A program made the position numbers and the translations under genes. 64,000 nucleotides of DNA from NCBI RefSeq assembly GCF_004563925.1, contig NZ_SPNJ01000004.1:496001-560000 (forward strand), written 5' to 3'. The stretch is from Herbaspirillum sp. 3R11. GTDB lineage: Bacteria > Pseudomonadota > Gammaproteobacteria > Burkholderiales > Burkholderiaceae_D. The notes below the pieces were generated by a model. The model did no database searches. It worked only from the letters and a program-made list of their open reading frames with translations, and had not been told where the DNA came from. Positions 42,734-51,129 of the stretch are shown here, piece after piece (position 1 is the stretch's first letter; every line of letters starts with the position of its first letter).

Positions 42734-43809
42734 ACAACACGCTTCTCGTACAAGCGCTGAAACATCACCAGCGTCGCAATGCACTGGCGATGATCGCCGG
42801 CGTCGCGCTGCTGATCGCCGCGATGGCGCTGGCCGGATCGCTGGGTGCACAAAAATTCGGCATGGCGACCAGCCTGCGCGCACTGTTCGCGCCTTTGCTG
42901 CCGGCGGCGTGGCTGAGCGACATTCCGGCGTGGCAGATCTCGCTGCTGCAACAACTGCGGCTGCCGCGCATCGTCATGGCGGTAGTCGCCGGCGCGGGCC
43001 TGGCGCTGGCCGGCGTAGCCATGCAAGGCATCACGCGCAATCCGCTGGTGAGTCCCTACACGGTCGGCATTTCCCCGGCGGCGGCGTTCGGCGCGTCGCT
43101 GGCGATCTTGTCAGGTGCGACCGGCGTGGCGGGCGCCTGGAGCGGTCTGTATCTGACCGTCGCGGCCGCCTTCGCCAGCGCGGTGCTGTGCGCGACGCTG
43201 GTGCTGGCGTTCTCGGCGCTGCGCGGCGTCAGCGCCACCATGCTGGTGCTGGGCGGCGTCGGCCTGACTTATCTGTTCAGCGCCCTGACCGCCAGCGTGC
43301 AATTCGTCGCCACCGAACAGCAACTCGCGGCCATCGTGCAATGGACCTTCGGCTCCCTCAACGGCAGCACCTGGAATGAAGTCGCGGTAGCCGGCGGCGT
43401 CTTGCTGCTCGGCGCGCCGCTGCTGCAATGGCATGCCTGGGCGCTCAATGCGTTCGCCGCCGGCGGCGATGACATCGCCGCCTCGCTTGGCTTTGCGGTC
43501 GGCCGCGTGCGCACGGTAGTAACCGTGGTGGCGGTGATGATTACCGCTGCGGTGGTCAGCTTCACCGGCGTGATCGGCTTCGTCGGCCTGGTGGCGCCGC
43601 ATATCGCGCGCCTGCTGATCGGCGGCGACCATCGCTGGCTGCTGCCTTTCTCCGCCATCGTCGGCGCGCTGCTGGTGCTGCTGTCGGACATGGCCGGACG
43701 CCTGCTGTTCGCGCCGGTGATCATCCCGGTCGGCATCGTCGTCGCCTACGTCGGCGTGCCGCTGTTCCTGCATCTGCTGCTGTCGAGCCGGCACAAGGCG
43801 GGGCTGTGA
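42730..43809 (+). CDS. ABC transporter permease, FecCD/BtuC family
   Basis: A 359-residue inner-membrane protein with about ten hydrophobic segments. Family motifs include L-R-L-P-R-I-V-M-A-V-V-A-G-A-G-L-A-L-A-G, Q-G-I-T-R-N-P-L-V-S-P, and the cytoplasmic coupling region G-F-V-G-L-V-A-P-H-I-A-R. The start overlaps the preceding stop (ATGA), indicating translational coupling; the ATG of the ATPase overlaps its own stop. It forms the channel of a B12/iron-chelate type importer. Confidence 0.92.
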   Translation: MNNTLLVQALKHHQRRNALAMIAGVALLIAAMALAGSLGAQKFGMATSLRALFAPLLPAAWLSDIPAWQISLLQQLRLPRIVMAVVAGAGLALAGVAMQGITRNPLVSPYTVGISPAAAFGASLAILSGATGVAGAWSGLYLTVAAAFASAVLCATLVLAFSALRGVSATMLVLGGVGLTYLFSALTASVQFVATEQQLAAIVQWTFGSLNGSTWNEVAVAGGVLLLGAPLLQWHAWALNAFAAGGDDIAASLGFAVGRVRTVVTVVAVMITAAVVSFTGVIGFVGLVAPHIARLLIGGDHRWLLPFSAIVGALLVLLSDMAGRLLFAPVIIPVGIVVAYVGVPLFLHLLLSSRHKAGL

Positions 43810-44573
43810 TGCTCAACATCTCCGGATTGCATTACCGTCACGGCAAGCGCCTGATCCTCGACAACATCGATCTGCAAGTCGGCGCCGGCGAAATCGTCTG
43901 CCTGGTCGGCCCCAACGGCGCCGGCAAGAGCACGCTGCTCAAATGCATAAATCGGATCATGCCGTCGCAGCACACCGGCATGACGCTGGCCGGCGACAAT
44001 CTGCAAGCGATGTCGCGCCGCAACCTGGCGCGCGCCATTGCCTACGTGCCGCAGCACACCGGGCCCGCCATGTCGCTGCGCGTGGCCGACATGATTGCGC
44101 TGGGCCGCGCCCCGCACCGCACCTGGAACAGCGGCGACCATGATCGCCGCATCGTGCTCGACGCCATCGAACGCCTCAAGCTGCAAGAACTGGCGCTGCG
44201 TCCCTATGACGAACTCAGCGGCGGCGAGCGGCAGCGCGTGCTGCTGGCGCGTGCGCTGGTGCAGCAGGGACGGTTGTTGTTGCTGGATGAACCGACCAGC
44301 GATCTCGACTTGCATCATCAGCTGGAAGCCATGACCGCCGCACGCGAAATCGCTGACGCGCAAGGCAGCGGCGTATTGATCGCCATCCACGACCTGGCGC
44401 TGGCGGCGCGTTTCGCCGATCGCCTGGTGATGTTGAGGGAAGGCCGCGTGGTGGCGCAGGGACACTGGAGCGAGGTGCTCACGCCGCAGCATATCGAGGC
44501 GGTCTACGGCGTCAGCGCGCGCATCGGCAGCGACGGCGATATCCCTTACGTGATTCCGCTACGCATGCTTTGA
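43809..44573 (+). CDS. ABC transporter ATP-binding protein, FecE/BtuD family
   Basis: A 254-residue ATPase: Walker A G-P-N-G-A-G-K-S-T at 34-42, signature L-S-G-G-E at 136-140, Walker B L-L-L-L-D-E-P at 156-162, and switch His194. Its ATG overlaps the permease stop codon (TGATG). It powers the importer of this riboswitch-controlled operon and is the last gene. Confidence 0.93.
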   Translation: MLNISGLHYRHGKRLILDNIDLQVGAGEIVCLVGPNGAGKSTLLKCINRIMPSQHTGMTLAGDNLQAMSRRNLARAIAYVPQHTGPAMSLRVADMIALGRAPHRTWNSGDHDRRIVLDAIERLKLQELALRPYDELSGGERQRVLLARALVQQGRLLLLDEPTSDLDLHHQLEAMTAAREIADAQGSGVLIAIHDLALAARFADRLVMLREGRVVAQGHWSEVLTPQHIEAVYGVSARIGSDGDIPYVIPLRML

Positions 44574-44618
44574 TCATGCGAGACGGCGCGAACATATCAG
44601 TCTGCGGCCCGCACGCAA

Positions 44619-44641
44619 GGCAACTGAAAACTTCAGTTGCC
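44619..44641. terminator. Hairpin between convergent genes
   Basis: GGCAACTGAA and TTCAGTTGCC pair perfectly around AAC. The hairpin includes the stop codon of the minus-strand binding-protein gene and lies 46 bases after the ATPase gene. It lacks a T-run, so termination is possible but not certain. Confidence 0.4.
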
Positions 44642-45802
44642 GATACCGACGTGATACTGCTTGTACATGGTCCACACCGAATTCCTGACCTGGTAGGTCG
44701 AGAAACTCACGTCGCGCAGATCGCCGTGGGCGTCGAATGAAATCGCGCCGGTCAGGCCGTTATGCTTGATCGCATGCAAGGCAGCCGTCACCTTGCGCGG
44801 ATTGGCCGAGCCGGCGCGCACGATCGCTGCGACCAGCACCTGCACCTGGTCATACGCCACCGCTGAATAGGCGCCTGGCGCGGCGTTGTAGCGCTGCTGG
44901 TAATTTTTCTCGAAGGCTTCGAGCTGCTTCGACTTGCGCTGGTGTGCCCCGGGCATGATCGACACCGTACCTTCTGCGCCGGGACCCGCGGTCTGCAGAT
45001 ACATCGGACCGACCAGCGAAGCCGCCGTCACCAGTTGGGCCTCGATGCCCAGCCGGTACATGTTTTGCGCCAGCATCGCACTCTGCGATCCCAGCCCGCC
45101 GAAGAACACCGCATCCGCCTTGCCGACCCGGATCGCCTTGAGGATGTCGTTGAAGTCGTAGGTGGTGGCGCTGACCGAATTGACGCTGACGATCTTGCCG
45201 CCGAGCTTGGTGAAGGCGCTCTCGAATTTTTCCTTGTAATCACGCCCGAACACGCTGTCGTCATGCACGATGGCGACGCGGCTTTTGTGCAATTCCTGCG
45301 CGACATAAGCGGCCAGCACGGCAGCGCGCTGCTCGTCGTAGGCGGCAATGCGGAACGCGCTGTCATGGCCCTGCTGGGTGAAGCGCCGCGTGCCGGAAAT
45401 GGCGAAATGCGGAATGCCAGCCTTCTGATAAATCGCCGAGGAGCTGACCGCCACCGCGCTATTGAAAATGCCGACCACGCCGGCGGTATCGTTCTTGGCG
45501 AAATAACGCGCGGCGATTTCGGCGATGCGCGGATTCGATTTGTCGTCCTGCACCTGCAGCTTGAGCACCAATCGGTCACCGCCCACGCGCAGGTCTGCGC
45601 CGTTGATCTCGTCGACCGCCATCTTGACAGCATTGAGCATGCTGACTCCACTGGCGCTGCTCAGACCGGTGAGTGGTCCGGCGAATCCGATGGAGACGTT
45701 CTTGTCGGCGGCGGCGGCCGTCGACTGCAATCCGGGCAACTGCCACCCAAGCAGCACCGCCATGGCCAGCAGCACCATGCTGCGTTTGCCTTGCTTCTCC
45801 AT
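44633..45802 (-). CDS. ABC transporter substrate-binding protein, LivJ type (orphan)
   Basis: A 389-residue periplasmic binding protein. The signal peptide ends near T-A-A-A-A-D-K. The fold is seen in V-S-I-G-F-A-G-P-L-T-G-L-S-S-A-S-G and V-D-E-I-N-G-A-D-L, with the hinge segment V-A-I-V-H-D-D-S-V-F-G-R-D-Y. ATG 45802 has AGGACAGGGA upstream. No permease or ATPase genes of the Liv type adjoin, so it is an orphan. It lies downstream of leuD on the same strand with a 183-base gap. Confidence 0.88.
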   Translation of the reverse strand: MEKQGKRSMVLLAMAVLLGWQLPGLQSTAAAADKNVSIGFAGPLTGLSSASGVSMLNAVKMAVDEINGADLRVGGDRLVLKLQVQDDKSNPRIAEIAARYFAKNDTAGVVGIFNSAVAVSSSAIYQKAGIPHFAISGTRRFTQQGHDSAFRIAAYDEQRAAVLAAYVAQELHKSRVAIVHDDSVFGRDYKEKFESAFTKLGGKIVSVNSVSATTYDFNDILKAIRVGKADAVFFGGLGSQSAMLAQNMYRLGIEAQLVTAASLVGPMYLQTAGPGAEGTVSIMPGAHQRKSKQLEAFEKNYQQRYNAAPGAYSAVAYDQVQVLVAAIVRAGSANPRKVTAALHAIKHNGLTGAISFDAHGDLRDVSFSTYQVRNSVWTMYKQYHVGIGN

Positions 45803-45985
45803 ATGTCCCTGTCCTTTCGACATCGCGCTGATGTAGTTGTGATGAGTGCGCGACGTCGATAGTTATATCACTCCGGTCGGGAGCGCCATATGGTGAAAAT
45901 GAAGCATAAAAACCCGGTGATTTCCATCTCACCGTGAGATATTATCGAAAAGACATCGACGCAAAAACGTCGAAATCGCAGCGTG

Positions 45986-46603
45986 TCAGCGCAAGGCGTC
46001 GGCCCACGGGTGGCGTGCGCGATGGCCTTGTTCGAAGTCGGTGATGGCCGGCAGCATCTGCAGGGTGGCGCCAACCATGTCGACTCCTTCGACGATCATC
46101 TTGCGGTGACGCTCGGCCAGCGGAAACGTGAAGACCTGCGTCGCGCTGCGCACTGCGCAGATATGCAGGTCAATCTCCAATTCATGATGACCGGACGCGA
46201 GGTCCTGCAACAAGGCGTTGATCTGTTCTTGCTGCAGCACGATCAGCAGCAAGCGATTGTTGAGCGCGTTGCCGAAAAATATCTCGCCGAAGCTGGGCGC
46301 GATCACCGCTTCGATGCCAAGCTGCTGCAAACCCCACACCGCATGTTCGCGACTGGATCCGCAACCGAAGTTGGGGCCGCCGATGATGAATTTCGCTGCG
46401 CGAAAACCATTCTGGTTGAGGATGAATTCCTTGCGCTCGCTGCCGTCCGGATGGAAGCGCAGATCGTACAGCACGCCGCGGTCCAGTCCCTGCCTGGTGA
46501 TGATGCGCAGGAATTGCTTGGGCATGATCTGGTCGGTGTCGAGATTGTCGATCAGGATCGGCGCGGCGACGCCGCGCAGCAGTTGTCCTTGTTTTTCAAG
46601 CAT
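45986..46603 (-). CDS. leuD: 3-Isopropylmalate dehydratase small subunit (LeuD), probable paralogue
   Basis: A 205-residue small subunit of an aconitase-superfamily dehydratase. The swivelling domain carries I-D-N-L-D-T-D-Q-I-M-P-K-Q-F-L and G-G-P-N-F-G-C-G-S-S-R-E-H-A, both diagnostic. It forms the active enzyme with the LeuC partner, whose stop codon it overlaps by eight bases. The usual neighbour leuB (isopropylmalate dehydrogenase) is not here, suggesting a second copy or a specialised hydratase for a related 2-alkylmalate. Confidence 0.9.
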   Translation of the reverse strand: MLEKQGQLLRGVAAPILIDNLDTDQIMPKQFLRIITRQGLDRGVLYDLRFHPDGSERKEFILNQNGFRAAKFIIGGPNFGCGSSREHAVWGLQQLGIEAVIAPSFGEIFFGNALNNRLLLIVLQQEQINALLQDLASGHHELEIDLHICAVRSATQVFTFPLAERHRKMIVEGVDMVGATLQMLPAITDFEQGHRARHPWADALR

Positions 46604-48005
46604 GGCTGTCTCCCTGGTGCAAAGTCCTGACGTCGGCGATGCTGCCGGCCAGCGCCGCCGCTGCCGCCATGGCCGGGCTCATCAGATGCGTGCGACCGCC
46701 GCGTCCCTGACGTCCTTCAAAATTGCGGTTGGTGGTCGAGGCGCAGCGTTCGCCCGGCTCCAGCACGTCGTCGTTCATCGCCAGGCACATCGAGCAGCCC
46801 GGCTGGCGCCACTCGAAACCGGCGTCGATGAAGATCTGCGCCAACCCCTCACGCTCGGCCTGGCGGCGCACTGCGCCGGAGCCCGGCACCACCATCGCCC
46901 GCACCGAAGCAGCCACATGTTTGCCCCGGACGATGGCGGCGGCGCTGCGTAAATCCTCGATGCGGCCGTTGGTGCAGGAACCGATGAAGACGCGATCCAC
47001 CGGCAGTCCGAGCAGCGATTGCTGCGCCCGCAGATCCATGTACGCCAGCGCCTGCGCAGTGGCGCCCTCCTCCGATGGCGGCGTCAGCGCATCGACCGCG
47101 ATGGCCTGGTCGGGGCTGGTGCCCCAGGTGACGTAAGGCGACACCTGGGCGGCATGGAAGACGTACTCGACGTCGAAGTGCGCGTCATCATCCGAATGCA
47201 ATGCGCGCCAATCGTCCATCGCTTTTGCGAAGGCGGCGTCATCCAGATTGTCGGCATGGCTGCGCACGTACGCGAAGGTAGTCGCATCGGGGCGAATCAG
47301 CGCGGCGCGCGCGCCGGCTTCCACCGCCATGTTGCACAAGGTCATGCGCGCTTCGGCCGACAGGGCGGCGATGGTGGTGCCGCAGAATTCCACCGCGTAA
47401 CCGCGCGCGCCCTGCGCACCGATGCGGCCGATGATCATCAGGATCAGGTCCTTGACCGACGTCCCCGACGGCAGCGCGCCGTCGACGCGGATGCGCATGT
47501 CTTGCGCCAGGCGATAGACCAGTGTCTGCGTGGCGAGGATGTGTTCGACTTCGGAGGTGCCGACGCCGAATCCCAATGCGCCCAGCGCGCCGTAAGTCGT
47601 CGTATGGCTGTCGCCGCACAGAATGACCATGCCCGGGCGCACCCAGCCGTGTTCGGGCGCGATGATGTGCTCAATGCCCTGATCGTCGTCGGTGGTGTCG
47701 AACAGCGTGATGCCGAAGTCGCTGCAATTGCGTTTGAGGTTGCTGGCCTGCAGCGCCGACGGCGGATCAAAGATCACGCGCTCAGCGTTGCCGACCGGAT
47801 GCGTCGGGATGATGTGCGACACCACCGCCAGTTGCTGGCGTGGACGCAGCACCGGCCGGCCCTGCTCGCGCAGGCTGCTGAAGGCTTGCGGGCTGGTGTA
47901 TTCGTTCATGATGTGGAGGTCGGCGTAGAGCAGCACGTGCTGCTCGTCGAGCACGGCGACGGTGTGCGAGTCGACCAGTTTCTGGTAGAAGGTGCGGGCT
48001 GGCAT
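46596..48005 (-). CDS. leuC: 3-Isopropylmalate dehydratase large subunit (LeuC), probable paralogue
   Basis: A 469-residue [4Fe-4S] subunit. Cluster ligands are Cys344 (F-I-G-S-C-T-N-G-R) and Cys404 and Cys407 (P-G-C-S-M-C-L-A-M). The catalytic region V-I-L-C-G-D-S-H-T-T-T-Y-G-A-L-G-A-L-G and the substrate motif T-S-P-Q-A-F are present. With LeuD it interconverts 2- and 3-isopropylmalate or an analogue. ATG 48005 lies 32 bases after the dehalogenase-like gene, so the three genes form an operon. The association with a dehalogenase instead of leuB hints at a role outside leucine synthesis. Confidence 0.88.
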   Translation of the reverse strand: MPARTFYQKLVDSHTVAVLDEQHVLLYADLHIMNEYTSPQAFSSLREQGRPVLRPRQQLAVVSHIIPTHPVGNAERVIFDPPSALQASNLKRNCSDFGITLFDTTDDDQGIEHIIAPEHGWVRPGMVILCGDSHTTTYGALGALGFGVGTSEVEHILATQTLVYRLAQDMRIRVDGALPSGTSVKDLILMIIGRIGAQGARGYAVEFCGTTIAALSAEARMTLCNMAVEAGARAALIRPDATTFAYVRSHADNLDDAAFAKAMDDWRALHSDDDAHFDVEYVFHAAQVSPYVTWGTSPDQAIAVDALTPPSEEGATAQALAYMDLRAQQSLLGLPVDRVFIGSCTNGRIEDLRSAAAIVRGKHVAASVRAMVVPGSGAVRRQAEREGLAQIFIDAGFEWRQPGCSMCLAMNDDVLEPGERCASTTNRNFEGRQGRGGRTHLMSPAMAAAAALAGSIADVRTLHQGDSHA

Positions 48006-48037
48006 GATGGTCTTTCTGTGGGCTGGCAGAGTAGGTT

Positions 48038-48922
48038 TCAGGCGTGGAAGAACGGCAGCACTTCGGCCAGCAATTCTTCCGGCGCTTCTTCCGGGACGTA
48101 GTGGCCGCAGTCGAGTGCGCGGCCGCCGAGCCGGCCTTCTTCGGTGAACTTTCGCCATTCCGTGAGCGGATCGAAACAGCGTTCGATGACGCCCTGCTTG
48201 CCCCACAGCGCCAGCACGTCGCAGCGGATCTTGTTGCCGGCGGCGAGATCGTGGCGCTCGTGTTCGAGGTCGATGCCGGCACTGGCGCGATAGTCTTCGC
48301 AGATGCCGTGGATGGTGGCCGGATCGCGCAGGCAGCGCAGGTATTCGGCATAGGCTTCCGGCGTGAACGGCTTGAGGCCGGCGCTGCGGCCGCCGATGGT
48401 GTGTTTCAGGTAATCCTCGGGATGCGAACTGAGCAACGTCTCCGGAAACGGCGCCGGACGGATCAGGAAGAACCAGTGGTAATACGCGGTGGCGAATTCC
48501 AGGCTGGTCTGTTCATACATGGCCAGCGTCGGCGCGATGTCGAGCAGCACCAGCTTGCGGATCGCCGCCGGATGATCGAGCGCCATGCGATAGGCGACGC
48601 GACCGCCGCGATCGTGTCCCATCAGGTAGAAATTGTCGAAGCCGAGCGAGGCCATCAGGTCGATCTGATCCTGTCCCATCACACGCTTGGAGTAGTTGCT
48701 GTGGTCGGGCAGGCCGGCCGGCTTGCCGCTGTCGCCGTAGCCGCGCAAGTCGGCGGCGATGACGGTGAAGTGCTGCGCCAATGCGGCGGCGACCTTGTGC
48801 CAGATCACGTGCGTTTGCGGATGGCCGTGCAGCAGCAGCAAGGCCGGGCCGCTGCCGCCGTGAACGTAGTTGATTTTGGTGCCGTTGACCTCGGCGACCT
48901 GGCGTTCGAATCCTGCAAACAT
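48038..48922 (-). CDS. Fluoroacetate/haloacetate dehalogenase-like alpha/beta hydrolase
   Basis: A 294-residue alpha/beta hydrolase carrying the full active-site pattern I recall for fluoroacetate dehalogenases. The nucleophile is Asp104 in G-H-D-R-G-G-R, the carboxylate-binding pair is Arg105/Arg108, and the halide pocket is His149-Trp150 (Y-Y-H-W-F-F-L) plus Tyr211 (E-D-Y-R-A-S). The charge relay is Asp128 (L-L-D-I-A-P) and His274 (C-G-H-Y-V). The pre-nucleophile region P-D-H-S-N-Y-S-K-R also matches. It would hydrolyse the carbon-halogen bond of haloacetates to glycolate. ATG 48922 has GAAGGAG upstream. It heads an operon with leuC and leuD. Activity on fluoride is inferred. Confidence 0.82.
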   Translation of the reverse strand: MFAGFERQVAEVNGTKINYVHGGSGPALLLLHGHPQTHVIWHKVAAALAQHFTVIAADLRGYGDSGKPAGLPDHSNYSKRVMGQDQIDLMASLGFDNFYLMGHDRGGRVAYRMALDHPAAIRKLVLLDIAPTLAMYEQTSLEFATAYYHWFFLIRPAPFPETLLSSHPEDYLKHTIGGRSAGLKPFTPEAYAEYLRCLRDPATIHGICEDYRASAGIDLEHERHDLAAGNKIRCDVLALWGKQGVIERCFDPLTEWRKFTEEGRLGGRALDCGHYVPEEAPEELLAEVLPFFHA

Positions 48923-49052
48923 GGCGTGCTCCTTCGTAGGCAAGCTGGAATGGAGTCATTGTACGGCGGCCATGCATCCTTATAATTCAATCGAATTAAG
49001 GCTATTAGTTATTTTAATTTAATAATCCAAGACGCCTGCCGGCGCCGATTCT

Positions 49053-49379
49053 TCAGGCCTGCCAGACGCCGTAGCCCGCTTCACGCAGACCGATCGCCAA
49101 CTCGACCTCCATGTCGCGCGCGCCGTCGTAGGGCATGGGGTTGTACATTTCGTAGAGCTTGGGCAGCAGGCGCAGGCCGAAGTCGCGCACGTAACGGTTG
49201 GACTGGATGCCGGCCTTGTGCTTGTCAAACCGCAGGTCGACGTTGAGGCCGGTCATGCCGACGTAGACGCAGGGCTTGCCGGTCACGTAGTCGGGATTGG
49301 CCTTGCGGAAGCGCGCCTCATACAACACGTCGGCCGACAGTTCGATGACGTAGACGGAGTAGTGGTAGCGGCGCGCCAT
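49053..49379 (-). CDS. Small protein with GIY-YIG-like motif
   Basis: A 108-residue protein. S-V-Y-V-I-E-L and, 30 residues later, C-V-Y-V-G-M-T-G resemble the two halves of a GIY-YIG nuclease motif, followed by R-F-D-K-H-K-A-G-I where that fold has its conserved arginine and a histidine. The first half lacks the leading glycine, so it is degenerate and nuclease activity is doubtful. The C-terminus is acidic and conserved-looking (D-M-E-V-E-L-A-I-G-L-R-E-A-G-Y). It starts 22 bases downstream of the DMT transporter gene and may be cotranscribed. Function unknown. Confidence 0.65.
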   Translation of the reverse strand: MARRYHYSVYVIELSADVLYEARFRKANPDYVTGKPCVYVGMTGLNVDLRFDKHKAGIQSNRYVRDFGLRLLPKLYEMYNPMPYDGARDMEVELAIGLREAGYGVWQA

Positions 49380-49401
49380 GATGTGCGTGATGTGCGGAAA
49401 A

Positions 49402-50355
49402 TCAGGAGCGCGCCGAACCCGCACCTGCACCCGCAGCAGACCTGCCGGGCACCGTCACCAGCAGCATGCCGGCCAGTGCGACCGCGAAGGCGGCCAGCTG
49501 GATCATGGTCAATTGCTCACCCAGCGCCAGCACGCCGACCAGCGCGGTGCTGACCGGCAGCATCACGGTGAACACGCCGGCGCGCGCGGCCGGTACCGAC
49601 TTGAGTCCGGTCATCCAGAGCCAGACGCTCCACACGCTGGCGGCCAGCGCGTAGAACACCAGCAGCAGCCAGATGCCCTTGTGCACGGCGGCGAAATCGA
49701 ATTGCAGCGCGGTATAGAACCCGAACGGCGTCATCAGCACCAGTCCCCACAAATTGATGATGGAGCTGATGCGCTTGGGACTGAGCACGGCGGTGAGCTT
49801 CTTGCCGATCACGGCATACGAGGCTTCGCACAATACGGCGGCGAACACCAGCATGTTGCCGAGCCAGGCCTGATGGGCGGCATCAGCGCCGGCGGCATCC
49901 AGGCTTGGCGCGTGCGGATTCTTGGCCAGCGACAGCAGCCCGATGCCGATCGCACCGCAGGCCACCGCCATCCAGACGCGCGCGCCGATGCGTTCGCGCA
50001 GGAAGATCCAGCTCATCAATGCCACCGCCGCCGGGATCACCGACATGATGACACCGGCCGACACGGCGCTGGTCATGCTGACCCCGCTGATCATGCAGAT
50101 CGTGAACAGGAAGTTGCCGAGGAAGGATTCGAGGAACACCAGCAGCCGAGTGCGCGGCGTCAGCGGCGCTTCGTTGGCGGGCTTCTTCAGCCAGCGCAGC
50201 ATCGCTACCGCGCCGATGCCGAAGCGCAGCCAGGCCAGCAGGAACACCGGCAGCGCCGCCGCCAGCGGCTTGGTCAACGCGACGTAGGCGCCCACCATGG
50301 ACATGCTGAGCGCGAGACAGACATAGGCCGTCAGGCGGCCGGGAGTGTAATTCAT
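49402..50355 (-). CDS. DMT-superfamily transporter (EamA family)
   Basis: A 317-residue inner-membrane protein with ten hydrophobic segments in two EamA repeats. The first repeat has V-F-L-L-A-W-L-R-F-G-I-G-A and the second W-L-W-M-T-G-L-K-S-V-P-A-A-R-A-G-V-F, the typical loop before the last helices. Members export amino acids, nucleosides or other metabolites. ATG 50355 was chosen because the frame upstream to 50487 adds a non-hydrophobic N-terminus; no strong ribosome-binding site is present. The substrate is unknown. Confidence 0.85.
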   Translation of the reverse strand: MNYTPGRLTAYVCLALSMSMVGAYVALTKPLAAALPVFLLAWLRFGIGAVAMLRWLKKPANEAPLTPRTRLLVFLESFLGNFLFTICMISGVSMTSAVSAGVIMSVIPAAVALMSWIFLRERIGARVWMAVACGAIGIGLLSLAKNPHAPSLDAAGADAAHQAWLGNMLVFAAVLCEASYAVIGKKLTAVLSPKRISSIINLWGLVLMTPFGFYTALQFDFAAVHKGIWLLLVFYALAASVWSVWLWMTGLKSVPAARAGVFTVMLPVSTALVGVLALGEQLTMIQLAAFAVALAGMLLVTVPGRSAAGAGAGSARS

Positions 50356-50576
50356 GGATGCGGGGTTGGCGTCGGTTGGCTTTCTCCAGGGAAAGCAGCC
50401 CTGCATTCTAACGTGGGCGTGCGCCGATTGCAGGCTGGCGGCAGGCTCAGCCGTGATCCTCGCCAACTTGGTAAGAATTGTAAGCAAGTAATGCCGGGGC
50501 TTTTCTTCGCCCGAAAATAGAATATATTCGAATCGTGGCGAGAAATAAGATGCGCCTCAACTGAAAGGACATCATC

Positions 50577-50960
50577 ATGATCAGCAAGAAAATCATCCCT
50601 GCCCTGCTTGTTACTGCAGTGTTGGCAGCGTCGGTTTCGACTTCGGCCTCCGCACGTGACCACGGCGGCAACAACGGCCTGGCGATCGCCGCCGGCGTCA
50701 TCGGCGCAGTCGCGATCGGCTCGATGATCGCCAACGCCAACTCCGGCCCTAGCTATGCACCGCAACCGGTGTATCAGCAAGCGCCGGTCTACCAACAAGC
50801 GCCGCAGCCGGTGTATTACCAGCAGCCGCAGCAGGTCTACTATCAACCCGCGCCTGTTTATGTGCGCCCTGCCCCGGTCTACGTCGAGCGCGAATACCGC
50901 GAACGTCCGGTGTATCGTGAATACCGCCGCGAATATCGCGACGTGTATTACAGCCGTTAA
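50577..50960 (+). CDS. Secreted Tyr/Pro/Gln-rich protein
   Basis: A 127-residue protein with a signal peptide ending A-S-A-R-D and a short hydrophobic glycine/alanine segment (LAIAAGVIGAVAIGSMIANA) that could anchor it or span a membrane. The last 65 residues are repetitive: P-V-Y-Q-Q-A-P units, Y-Y-Q-Q-P, P-V-Y-V-R-P-A-P-V-Y-V, then R-E-Y-R-E-R-P-V-Y-R-E-Y. ATG 50577 has GAAAGGACA upstream and a terminator follows. Similar small exported proteins occur in Burkholderiales without a known role. A structural or envelope-stress function is only a guess. Confidence 0.75.
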   Translation: MISKKIIPALLVTAVLAASVSTSASARDHGGNNGLAIAAGVIGAVAIGSMIANANSGPSYAPQPVYQQAPVYQQAPQPVYYQQPQQVYYQPAPVYVRPAPVYVEREYRERPVYREYRREYRDVYYSR

Positions 50961-51010
50961 TTCCGGCCGCTAAGCAGACCCGACATCCCCTTGAGGAAGT
51001 ACCGGCCGGA

Positions 51011-51050
51011 GGCTGCAGGCACATTGAGTGTCTGCAGCCTTCGGCTTTTT
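51011..51050 (+). terminator. Rho-independent terminator
   Basis: Arms GGCTGCAG and CTGCAGCC, with additional inner pairing ACA/TGT, are followed by TTCGGCTTTTT. It ends the Tyr/Pro/Gln-rich protein gene. Confidence 0.75.
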
Positions 51051-51129
51051 GCGGCCCCTGATTTTCAGGTTTGCCCTTGTGCAATCCTGAATCATTCCCA
51101 ACTAGCCGTGAACTCTCGGGAGAATCCAC

